NCBI GenBank assembly: GCA_009746045.1
Contig: RPFO01000165.1
Span: 6,187,689-6,251,688, forward strand
Direction of reading: 5' to 3'
From: Mesostigma viride
Lineage: Eukaryota > Streptophyta > Mesostigmatophyceae > Mesostigmatales > Mesostigmataceae
Length of the DNA stretch: 64,000 nucleotides
Shown here: positions 11,230 through 22,100 of the stretch, piece by piece
Layout: the number at the start of each line of letters is the position of its first letter
How positions within the stretch are numbered: position 1 is the first letter of the stretch
Position numbers and translations under genes: made by a program
The notes under the pieces: model-generated
The model's input: the letters and a program-made list of their open reading frames with translations, nothing else
What the model was told of the DNA's origin: nothing
Database searches by the model: none

Positions 11230-14200
11230 AAGAATAAATAATATACTATGAAACGATGGCAGGCGGCCACGTAGCTGCTGCATTGCATTCGGGAGGAAGA
11301 CCGAAGGGAGACTATTCACAAATCACACGTTAGTAACCCAAGGTCGTATTTGACACTGTACGATGACGCTAACAGATGAGCGAGGACGAGGGTGTGCATG
11401 GGGTCACAAGGGCGGGTGGGAGCGATGAAAAGGCGGGGGAGTGGGGACCAGGGAAGAAATGCATTTTAAGTTTCTGTTGGCAAACTTCAAAGGGATCATA
11501 GTGAATTGCTGTCAAGAAAGAAGTCAGGCATACGCGATGATGAGCACCCGCAACGCCACTCCATTTGTTGCATACGCGACGATGAGCACCCGCAACGCCG
11601 CTCCATTTGTTGCATACGCGATGATGAGTACCCGCAACGCCGCTACATTTGTTGCATACGCGATGATGAGTACCCGCAACGCCACTCCATTTGTTGCATA
11701 CGCGATGATGAGCACCCGCAACGCCACTCCATTTGTTGCATACGCGATGATGAGCACCCGCAACGCCACTCCATTTGTTGCATACGCGATGATGAGCACC
11801 CGCAACGCCGCTACATTTGTTGCATACGCGATGATGAGCACCCGCAACGCCACCCCATTTGTTGCATACGCGATGATGAGCACCCGCAACGCCACTACAT
11901 TTGTTGCATACGCGATGATGAGCACCCGCAACGCCACTCCATTTGTTGCATACGCGACGATGAGCACCCGCAACGCCACTCCATTTGTTGCATACGCGAC
12001 GATGAGCACCCGCAACGCCACTCCATTTGTTGCATACGCGACGATGAGCACCCGCAACGCCACTCCATTTGTTGCGTACGCGATGATGAGCACCCGCAAC
12101 GCCACTCCATTTGTTGCATACGCGACGATGAGCACCCGCAACGCCACTCCATTTGTTGCATACGCGATGATGAGCACCCGCAACGCCACTACATTTGTTG
12201 CATACGCGATGATGAGCACCCGCAACGCCACTCCATTTGTTGCATACGCGATGATGAGCACCCGCAACGCCACTACATTTGTTGCATACGCGATGATGAG
12301 CACCCGCAACGCCACTCCATTTGTTGCATACGCGATGATGAGCACCCGCAACGCCACTACATTTGTTGTTTGACATGCATCCACATGCATGCATGGATCA
12401 GTTGTGCATCCAACGCTGTAGGTTGTGCATCCACCTATCTGATGGCACAACCTGCGTGGTTGTGACTTTGCCCAAGGCAGACGTAGCATATACGTTACAA
12501 ACAACGTTGCTCCTTAATCACCTAAGCCTCAAGGAAGATATGGTGGCTGTCTAGCAAATGGCCGCTCCCCTTAAGTAATTGGCAATAAATGAACGGATGA
12601 ATACATTTAATTTCGCCTGAATTAGCCAGATGCACCTGAGTAGCTTGTGGGTGAAAGACCAAAGTTTCCTCCAATACCTGTTCATAAGGGTTGGCTGAAA
12701 TGGAGACTATTGGCACCCAATATTTTTGACAAGGCCAGGGGTCAGTGTAGCGGAGTCCTAAGGCTTGGCAGGTGTGTTGGGCATGGCCCTGGGCTGAGGG
12801 ATCTGTTCACCAGACATGCATGGCAGGCATGTGATAGATCTCCAACAGCAGTTTACAGATCTGCTCCAGGGTAATCCCCGGCAGGCGGCGGGCGGCCATC
12901 GCGGCCCGGAACGTGGGAGGTAGGCCATTGATCATGCAGTCTCGTAACTCGTTCCAGTCCATCACCTCGCCCGCATCCTCCAGGTCCTGCCGGAGAAACT
13001 TCCCACGTTGCCAGTACTGGTAGAAGGTCGGTCGGTCGGTCGGTCGGTTGCGGGGCAATACGCTGGATCTCGCTCTCCTTGGCCAGTCGGTAGCTCTCGG
13101 TTTGATCAGGCTGTCACACGTCCTCCTGCAGGAGAGCCTTGAATACTGCGCTAGCACGCCGGTTGTTCATGCGGCGTGCCACGCGTGCACCGCGGCCCTT
13201 CATCACGCTGATAATGGGTGTCAGGAGTGTCTTCTCGGCAGCGACCGCATCTGGGTCACGGGGGTCTGCTGTGCCGTCAATGTCATCCCTAACCCCTAAA
13301 CCGTCTTGCTGCCGATTTTCCGCTAAAATCGAGTTCCAGCCGATGCATCGGCCCCTTCTCGGGGGACCAAATGCCGCGAAAACTATTGAGAATTAGGAAA
13401 CGTTAAGCTGAGAAGATTGAAAGTTTATAATTTTCTGCATGCCACCATACTAGGGTTTGCGTACTTTTGACAAAGTTACAGAGGTGTTCTGGCCGGTCAA
13501 AGTACAAGGGGTCATGGTACTTTTTCACGTACAACGTGCATTCCGGAAAACGACGACCTGGCCATGGCGGCTTGCGCCCACGCATGGCATTTACGTTTGC
13601 GTTCGAATTTTCTGGCCAAACTCAGGAAATTGATTTTATATGTCCTAAAGATCATACGTGCCAATTTTTGGTTCGCGGGAATGCCATTTGATAGGTGTCG
13701 GCAGCGTTCTTGCTGGAAAAAACTGCGATCAGGCCGGACGATAGAAACGTGGACAGCACTACCTTCCCGGCGTATTTTAATAAGGGATATATCGGTTTCT
13801 TCATACTTTTTATGATGAATATTAGTCGTCAACGTGCAAGGGTGACCGGAAATCACCGAATATAGCGACCATGCTGCACAACTTTGGTGAGCCACAATGC
13901 GCCATTTTGCGGCCACCGCCTGGGCCAAGGTAACGCCAGACATGCCTGGTAAAGCTGAGGCATCGTTTTCTTGTCGATGTTTGACGTTTATATATACGTT
14001 CTAGCTTGTGTAGCACATTCTTTCTTCATTATTCATGCTCTTTCTTGACCATGACCCTGGCCCCTTCCTAAAACACCATTCTTAGGTGCTTCCCTCAGTC
14101 AGTTGACCTGCAACAGTGTGATGGTGCTGATTTTTAGAGGCTGTGTGGGTTTGAATACCTCCATATATGTTTGTTATACATTTCCCACACACATATTGCA

Positions 14201-17200
14201 TGAGTGTGAGGTAGTTGGCTGGTCTCTGTGGCACCATCAAGCATGTCATGGTGAGTAAAAACTTCCCATTGTCAGCATGTGCCACCAGGTGTGCTGGCCA
14301 TCACCTGGCAAGCAATTACAGCTTAGGCCTAGTTAATCCTTGCTAGGGAAAGCTGAAATAGGCTCAACATCACTAGTTTGTTGGTGGTTGCCTCCTAGAA
14401 TGCGTGCCTTGCGTAGGGTACCCGTACCGCGTTACCTACGTGCATGGACAAGGTGGCACCTGCACATTGGTGCCATGTAAGGGCAGTGTGATGATGCCGT
14501 TAAAATTTTCCATCATCTTTGAAGGGAAATGTGTTGTATGGCATGGTTGGTATTAGTAAGTAGTATGCCCACACCTACCCCCTTGGTTGCTTTTTACCAA
14601 GGCTGTACTGGGTGTAACTGCTGGTATACCCAACCAAATGATGACCCCAATGGCTCAAACTAGCCCGCAGGTGTGCGCACCTGAGGCTGAATCCCAGAAT
14701 GTCAAAGTCTGCCAGGGACCGCTTGGATTCCACCGCGAACAGATCCTGCCAGGGATGATGAGAGGCCACACGCGGGCAGCAGCAGTTACAGCAGTTAATT
14801 GTTGTGCGGACAGCAGCAGGTACCGCATTTAGTTGTACACGGACAGCAGCAATTACAGCAGTTAGTTAGTTGTGACGTGGACAACAGCAGCTACAGCGTA
14901 GGTCACTGATGACATGACAAGGTGGAATTCGTGTGCATGGAGGGGGGGGGGCGCGCGGATGGCCCATGGATGAAATGATATTTCAGCCAGATTTAGAGTG
15001 GCTACTGAGCCTATAATCTTACCATGGTTTCTTGACGCCTGCACAAAATGCCTTGAGAGAACCGTAGTAGACGCTGCCTAGTGCTCGTGCGCAAAAACAT
15101 CCGACTCCATAAACAGAGGACATCGCTGTAAAGCTGTAAAAGTCAGACTGTCCCATCGTCCACCATAGCCCACCACCACAATTCTTATTAATATAATTTG
15201 TATTTCTTGAGCATGGCACGCATGTCAACCACCTATACTTTCCCACCACGTATCTTGCGTACTGTTGCCTATGTGTGTGTCATTGCATCGCAACCCCGCA
15301 ACCCCGACACCCCCGCGCCCCATCCGTCGCCCTCCACCATCGCTAACCCACCACGCTATACTTCTTGAGCACGGCACGCATGTCGTCGCCCGGCATGTAC
15401 GTGCGGTCGCACAGAAGGCCCTGCGTCTGGTTCAGGATCTGCTCAGGGGGGGCACACAGAATCCGAGGGCGGCAAGGCCACCATGCTGTTAACAACAGGG
15501 GAGGAGGTTGATTATCAGTTAAGCAGTTAACAAGTAGGGGAGGAGGTTGATTGTCACTTCATCTGTTAACAAATAGGGGAGGAGGTTGATTATCAGCCAA
15601 CCAGTTGACAGATAGGGGAGGATGTTGATTATCGATTAACAAAACCTTTGGCAGGTTACAGAGCACAAACAGGTTGAGAAAAGATAGCGGAGAAGCAAAG
15701 GACCGAAAGAAACATTTGGCAGGTTACAGAGCACATACAGGTCGAGAAAAGATAGAATAGAGACAGGGGAGAGAGAAAAAACGTGTCAAAGGGTGCGTGA
15801 TGAAGAACTACGGAGCGGCATCATGCAGCAACCATTCAGTATGCTACCAAATATTTCACTCACCTAAGAGCTTCCTACCTGAACCCTAGCAAACATGAGG
15901 AGCTCACCGAGAAAAGCAGGATATGGCCCAGGTGCCATGCTCTCCGACAAGGGGGAATGACGCATCAGAGGTTGTATGAGCAGGCCTTCTGAAAAGGCCA
16001 AGGGCAGCAACTAAGGGCAGGCGAAGAGGCTAAGGAGAGGCGAGGGGCTTCCTAGCCAAGAGCAGGCTCTCACCGTGTAGAGCAGGATATGGCCCAGGTT
16101 GGAGGCGCCCACCTGAACACATGGGAAAAGAGAGACCGGGAGGGGATGGAGGAGAGAGGGAGGACGGGCAAGTGTTCAGATTATGGCAACATGTTCTTCA
16201 AGTTGGTTGGCAAACCGCAAGGTAAAACAGACAAAAGCGAGATCAGGCCATGCAAGAGATATTGCCCTGAAACAAATCTGCTCAAGAAGCGCACAGGCCA
16301 GCGCCCATCGCTCAAAGTAGTATACACGGGGCATCGAAACCATGGAATGCAGCCTAAAAAGCTAACTCTGATAAAAAAGCTGATTGGAGGACCACCTGTC
16401 ACGTGAAAGCACAGTACACCAAGGGCACATCACTGTACATCCTCCCAAAACTAATGGGAAAAAAACTCTTGGCGGCACTTGGGTAGTTGTGGACAGAATG
16501 CCCATCGGCTCACTCCCTGAATCAACAGAGTGCAACCACACATCGAGCCGAGCATCAGTCATGACACCTCCTGCAGCTTTGGTCCAAGATTTAAAGATTC
16601 TAATGATTAAAGAGTTTATGTCCTTAAGTCCCTCATGTCCCTCAGGGGTCATCACCTTCCATACAGCACCTGAGAAATAAGAGCATGTCACACCGCCTTG
16701 GCCGATAGGCTATAACTGACCTAGCTCGTACACCTCAGGGTACATGGTATTAATGATCACCTTCCGTCAAATACCTCATAGCATAAGAGCATGTCACATT
16801 AATAGAGCCACGGCCAATAGCATAAGAGCATGTCACATAAGTAGAGCCCAGCCAATAACCATTGACCCACCTCGTACACCTCAGGGTACGTCAGGCAGAA
16901 TCGGACGGAGGCGTCCCCCCAGGGCTTGTGCACGGCCCCAAACTCGTTGCCCAGGTACCGGGCAGGCTTCTGCAGCCTGTGGAGACATTTATTGATAGCA
17001 TGACAAGAAACAATTATGCATTTTAGTTAGGCGGGGTAGGGTGGCATAAGGGGGTGCGTCCATGCTTGAGGTGACGCGGGGTGATGCGACACCACAGGCA
17101 AAGGAACCTTGGGGGAGATATTGGCTGTGTTTCATCAAAACTCAGGAAACACACAAATCTCTGGCAAGGAGACCCTGCCCTGATCGGAATTTGCTCTAAA

Positions 17201-18352
17201 TCCAGAAGGAAATGTATATGTTCTGTGCTTCTAACGAAATATACAGGCCACACATGCTCTTGGCCAACAAGTGGAAAACGTTTGTAACTTTTCAAATGCT
17301 GGAACGAACATTTTGCATGTAAGGAAACTCAACAAAAAATTGCTATTTCAATTATGCAAAAAAGACAAAGGGGGGAGTTGTATAACCATGCCAGCGGGAA
17401 TGTCGTGAACATGCATTGACAGATAGCTGAACCTTTGATACATGAAAGAAATCGGACGTCAGTAAATAGAGTAAAAGGTCTGTGCACTTGGTATAGGGAA
17501 AGCTTTTTTGGTCCTACAAGTTTCCCACATCCAGCATTCGTTTGGCTCTCAAGTTTCCCACATCCAGGATTCGTTTGATTCTCTCCTGCTGAAGAAATTT
17601 GCTAGGACTGATGTCAACATAATTCTAGCACAAGGCTCACATAATTCGATGGAATAAGCAACCACCTTCAAGGTTTACTAAAATTTCTATCCAATACCAG
17701 CAACTCTAGCGTATGTCATGATAACTAGTGGAATCACGAGTAATAAACATATTGTCAAGGAACAAGAGCGACCGGCAACATCGCTCGATAAACTTGTCCT
17801 CACCTAAAAGTGCTTGCATGTTAACGTACGAAAACCTTGTTTCAAACGGATATCTACATTAGGCCAGGTCCGTCATTACTTCGATCGTCCATCGCCAGGC
17901 CATCATCGTAGAAGTACGCAGGGTTCCGAGGAAACGTGTGCTCACATAAGAAATTCGATTAAGGATTGAAAAAATGGGGATTCCTCTTACTTGGGCCATT
18001 CGTGCCGCGGAATGCCCGCAATGCCTTCCATCGACTCCCATGCAAATGCCATGTCGGAATCAGTCGCCACACTTTCTGACACGGGGGCAGCGGCGCTGCA
18101 AGACACAGCTGCTCTGTGTGAACGGGCAGGCCGAGCATTTCGTAGACAAATCTGTCTTTCCTCGAGAGTGCACAGCTTAATTTCGTGAAGTTTCGCCTTC
18201 CGAGCATTGGCGTGCGACTGCCGCAGCTGGCGTCGGATCACCCAGTGGCCGCCATGCGAATAAGGGCGAGCTAACAGAGACAACTGCGCCACGCAGCATG
18301 GCAACGCCATTATAGACTTGCAGCCTGGGGACACCAGCAAGCTGCTTGCCAT
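9769..18352 (-). CDS. Radical-SAM family protein, 5' seven exons (3' part missing)
   Basis: Seven exons in consistent phase give about 341 residues. Exons (- strand): 18,352-17,991; 16,976-16,871; 16,112-16,074; 15,438-15,355; 14,745-14,681; 10,952-10,792; 9,976-9,769. Exon 1 looks like an organelle transit peptide (Arg/Ser/Ala-rich). Later exons read KPARYLGNE, YPEVYEVGASNLG, LFAVESKRSLADFDILGFSL, YELGATNILEMMHLSGIP, FAGGPTATSNPEAYSDFF and ALGDGEE. This matches my memory of the N-terminal half of the uncharacterised radical-SAM family TIGR03960; the function is unknown. The CxxxCxxC iron-sulphur motif should lie in the following exons, but none is visible before the GGT satellite. The gene is therefore either broken or carries a giant satellite-filled intron. 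It is divergent from the SF1 gene. Introns hold the 42-bp minisatellite, microsatellites and a gag-like remnant. Confidence 0.75.
11029..11075. repeat. GT-rich microsatellite
   Basis: Mostly pure TG dinucleotides with a few GC interruptions, in the intron between radical-SAM exons 5 and 6. It lies next to a partial copy of exon 6 (about 11,087-11,115). Confidence 0.9.
11151..11226. repeat. GA microsatellite
   Basis: An uninterrupted AG dinucleotide run of about 75 bp in the radical-SAM intron. The Arg-Glu and Leu-Ser frames across it are artefacts. Confidence 0.95.
11524..12370. repeat. 42-bp minisatellite, about 20 copies
   Basis: The unit runs GCATACGCGATGATGAGCAC + CCGCAACGCCACTCCATTTG + TT. 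It has a few recurrent variants: CGATGATG/CGACGATG, ACTCC/ACTAC/GCTCC. Because 42 is divisible by 3 and the unit lacks stops in several frames, it stays open for more than 300 codons in at least two frames on each strand, giving 14-residue peptide repeats. It lies inside a radical-SAM intron. No frame has a start context, flanking coding sequence or family match that would support translation. Confidence 0.95.
12810..13125 (-). pseudogene. Retrotransposon Gag-like remnant
   Basis: On the minus strand a short open stretch reads QYWQRGKFLRQDLEDAG and NELRDCMINGLPPTFR, ending near LEQICKLLLEIYH. The mix of basic, tryptophan-containing and GLPPTF-like text resembles capsid regions of LTR-retrotransposon Gag proteins. 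Nothing downstream (zinc knuckle, protease, RT) is preserved, and a GGTC microsatellite breaks it at 13,027-13,048. It is a fossil within an intron of the radical-SAM gene. The family assignment is a guess from pattern only. Confidence 0.3.
13130..14680. other. Intron sequence without recognised features
   Basis: This is the rest of the intron between radical-SAM exons 5 and 6. Several frames of 60-143 codons are open here, but none shows a motif, sensible splice context or family resemblance. I see nothing I can support as a gene. Confidence 0.4.
15490..15770. repeat. Two short tandem repeats in an intron
   Basis: Four copies of a 43-50 bp unit containing ATAGGGGAGGAGGTTGATTA lie at about 15,493-15,640. 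They are followed by two copies of a unit of about 70 bp containing TTTGGCAGGTTACAGAGCAC and GAGAAAAGATAG (about 15,649-15,760). They lie between radical-SAM exons 3 and 4. Confidence 0.8.
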
Positions 18353-19167
18353 GAATTGGGAATTGTGCGAGCTCTCAGCAAGCGAGAAGCAGTGAAGTAT
18401 CTACGGGATGTAGAATGCACGCTACGCTCATGGACGCCTCGTCTCAGAAAAGCATCAAGATATCCAGTAAAACTTAAATTCCTCTGAAGCACGAGTCGAA
18501 CACGTGCACCGCATCAGCAGAGGTGACAAATTGACTTACAGTTTATCACAATGGCAAATTGGTCTTGAAAAAATAATACCCCAGGCCAACGTCGGCAGCC
18601 ACGTCTGCTGCTCTGCAACAAAAGTCGGCAGTCCCGAGTGCTGCTCGACGGTTGGAACGTTGGAACCAAGCAATAGCGATAAGGGACCACTTTTTATTCT
18701 GTCGCCCGCCTAGAGCCGCCGCGGCCGTCCGTGTGTTGCCGTGCGGACGGGTCTCGGACGGGGGTGTCGGAGAGATGGAGACAGAAAAAGGGCAGAATTA
18801 GCACAATGCGGAAATATACCCTGGAAGGCCTGAAGTTGCATCTTGCAACTTGCACACATACGCGCGGCTGGGCACACATACGCGCGGCTGGGCGCTGGCA
18901 ACGTGGCAAGCGCGAACTGCGCGCGTGTAAGCATGGTTACGGACGTCCGTCAATGCCACCCTGGCGCGGCGCGCCCGCACCAGACTCCAGATGCACAAGT
19001 CTGCGACTGTAGGGCGCCATAAAAACAAGGGGACGCAACTCCCTTTAAACACCGAGGCGGCAAAGGAAACAGCTCGCGATGGTAGCGCGCGGAAACTTTG
19101 TGCTATGTTGGGATGAAATGTAAAGCGGATAACACGACTTCCTCGAATTTTTCAGTTTAGTCAAAAC
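18353..19167. promoter_or_regulatory. Divergent intergenic region, radical-SAM / SF1
   Basis: These 815 bp separate the start codons of two divergent genes and so should hold both promoters. Visible structure: a GC-rich self-complementary patch (about 18,715-18,765, GCGGCCGTCCGTG... with GTGCGGACGGG) and an 18-bp direct repeat ACATACGCGCGGCTGGGC at about 18,854-18,891. No clear TATA box is seen. Whether either structure binds a regulator is not known. Confidence 0.4.
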
Positions 19168-22100
19168 ATGGCTCCCCGCATTCAGGGGAAACTGGTGCGG
19201 GATTTAAAGGTTGCCGAACTTAAGGAGGAGTTGCAGTCTCGGGGTTTGGACTCGTCTGGCCTTAAGCCAGCGCTGCTTCAGCGGTTGTTAGACCATATTT
19301 CAAGTACAGAAGGCGGTGCCGATCTGTTTTCACCCGACACAGGCCGATCGGTAGATTCGACCTTGCCGCTTTTTCCTACCCCAGAAGTGGACGAAGCGTC
19401 TGCGGGCAGGGCTGACCACGTAAGCGAAGGCGAGCACGCGCACCAAACTGGCGATGCGTCTGGGCTGCAGCCAGAAAGGCTGTTTGAAGGACGGCTAGCT
19501 GCGAATGGCGCAGATGTGGAGGACTCTATGGACGAGGGACCGGCAGCGGACAAGCATGCGGTCCCGGCCACGGAAGCCATGGCGTCCGAAGACAGCCCAC
19601 ACATAGCTCGCGAAAAGCACGTGGTGCGTGCTCCTCACTGTATCTGCTTCATGCGGCAAACTACAGTACATGGCCTTGCTCCAACCGGTGTTGGCAGATA
19701 GTTCGTTACTACTCTTGCAGTACTGACGGGCGGCGTGCTCCCTCCACGGTCTTGCATATTGGTCACGCCAACATGACGTCTTCTTGCCTGTCTAACTGGT
19801 TCTTTGTGCGTTATTTTATCCGTTCAGGTCTGTTGTGGTCATACCTGACCTGCGATGTGTCGTGTTAGGTACTAGCCTGGCCAGCGTGCTGTTTCAGCCT
19901 AGGGCTCCTCTTTTGTAGTTTCATCTATGTATGATGCTAGGTTAACTGCTCACGGTTACATATATTGATACGTTTTGATGCCTATTCCTACGTGGCGGGC
20001 TTTGTTGCCTGACTTGTCACATGGCGACTTCCCTGATACCTCTCCTTGTCATGGCATCCCTTTTCCCCCTTTTCTTTTTGTTTTCCGCGTCATCCTTATT
20101 TCCCTGGTTCTTACTGTTTGCCCCACTGCATCTATCTGTACTTCTGTATCTTGTCCTGTGGCGGTGGCCAGGTCGACTCGGCCGAGGACTTCATCGAACT
20201 GGCCGACGCGGCCCCTCCCGCTGAGGGCCAGGGTGCGGACGAGGGCCCTGCGGCGCCCATGGCCGCGCCCCAGACCCCCGGCACCGCCCCCTCAGGTGAA
20301 CCCCCTGGGGAAGAAGCAGGGGGCGCGTCTACACCCCCGGGGGTGGACACACGCGTCAGCCCCCCCTCATCGGCAGAGGATGTGGAGGACGGGGACCGGA
20401 ATGCTCCCGCGTCCACGGTGGCTGAGTCAGCCCAGGCCGTGGAGGGGTCAGTCGCAGCGAGGGAACGGTGGGCGGATGCTGTCGATGAACCTGAGGCCAG
20501 CAGAAATGCTGTCGTCAATGACAAAAGCACCAGCGACAATACTAATAATAGCATGGCCGCGAATGGCAGCTGCTTCGATACCAATAATGGAGGTGCTGCC
20601 GCGGAGACAGAGGCTGTGAACGGGGCGGCGAATGGCGCGGCGCCAGCTGGCGAGGAGGCCAGCGAGGCGGTCAAGAAGCGGCGGCGGTCGCGCTGGGGCA
20701 TCACCGATGGGACCGAGGAAGACCCTGGGGCCTCAGCTAACAATAGCAACCCCGGCGATGGCAGCGCGATGATGTCAGCGGGCAACGAGGGTGGTCCAGA
20801 GGCGGCCACGCCAGGTGTCGGCGAGGGCCTGGACGGCGGCGGTGCTGGTGAGGGGGGCGAGGACGGGGCCAACAACAGTGGGGGTGTCAAGAGAAAACGC
20901 TCCCGCTGGGGCGAGGGCGCTGAGCAAGAGGAGCAGCAAAAGGCGGACACCACGCCGGGGCCGGGGGCAATCGTACTCCGGAAATCTAAATGGGATTCGG
21001 ACCCTGCCATCCCTGCGCTCAACCCGAGCGTCCTCCAGGGTATCCTCGCGGCCAATGCGGCCAAGAAGCTCGGGGCGGCGGTCCCTGGGTCGGGGACCCT
21101 GGCTCTGCTGGGCGGAGGGATCAGCCCGGCGCTTGCGCCCGAGCTGGCCGCGTTGCAGACGCGGTTGAACGAGATCAATCAGCGGCTCGCGTCGGGGCAG
21201 GTCATGGAGCCGGACGCGCCGGACCGGGAGCGGTCGCCCTCCCCGGAGCCAATTTACGACCACATGGGTGTGCGTGTGAACACTAAGGAGTTCCGGGCGC
21301 GGGAGAAGCTGCAGAAGGAGAGGATGGTGGGTGGCATGCGCGCTTGCTTGTTGTTATTGACACAAGTTTGTGTGTGTGTGTGTGTGTGTGTGGTAGTACT
21401 GTTTTGGTATGGCTGTATAGGCCAGAAGAAGAGGAGTGTGTGTGTGTTGGTACTGTTTTGGTATGGCCGTATAGGCCAGAAGAAGAGAAGAGTGTGTGTG
21501 GTAGTAATGTTTTGGTATGGCCGTATAGGCCAGAAGAAGAGGAGAGTGGGTGGCTTTGTGCCTTGCAGTGCCGCTGTGTATGTGGTTGCTACTGCCTTCT
21601 GCGTCTCATGTCTCGGTACGCAGTAGACGAGGTTGAGCGAGGCGGAAGTTTGCTGATTATTATTTTTTTAGCATAGTCATTATTAACCTTTTTTCTTCAA
21701 ACAGATGTGAATGAGTATGGATAATTCACATAGGGTTGCCCTATCGCAGAAAAGGTTCTTATCAGATTATGCACATACAGAAGCCCTAAGGTTACAAGGC
21801 TTGTTTTGAAACTTGCTTTGAAATTACTCAAGTAGGCTTTTCTTCATCATCCTAACGGCTTGACGTTGATTCTGATCCCCGACCCTTGCGAGTGGCCAAG
21901 GAGTTTGGTGAGATGATCATGGTTGTTGCGGTTTGATGAGGAGCAGCCGCTGCGGATGCATACGCACAAACCCAGTCGCTTTTCAACTGCCTGTTAATTT
22001 AATACCCCCCCTTCCATAACTGATCCGTGAGTCTAGGAGGAATTACATGGCATGAATTGGACCGTCCCTCATGTTATTATGTGTATTATTATATCTATAA

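Noticed and set aside
11524-12370. CRISPR array
   Set aside because: The repeats are directly adjacent with no unique spacers, and the DNA is eukaryotic; this is a minisatellite.
11369-12504. Four overlapping frames of 310-340 codons with 14-residue peptide repeats
   Set aside because: The 42-bp minisatellite unit is divisible by 3 and free of stops in several frames; no gene context.
13512-13943. 143-codon minus-strand frame
   Set aside because: No motif or homology pattern, and it lies within an intron of the radical-SAM gene.
20132-21178. 348-codon minus-strand frame opposite SF1 exon 2
   Set aside because: Shadow of the GC-rich SF1 coding sequence; the plus-strand frame has domain matches and consistent splicing.
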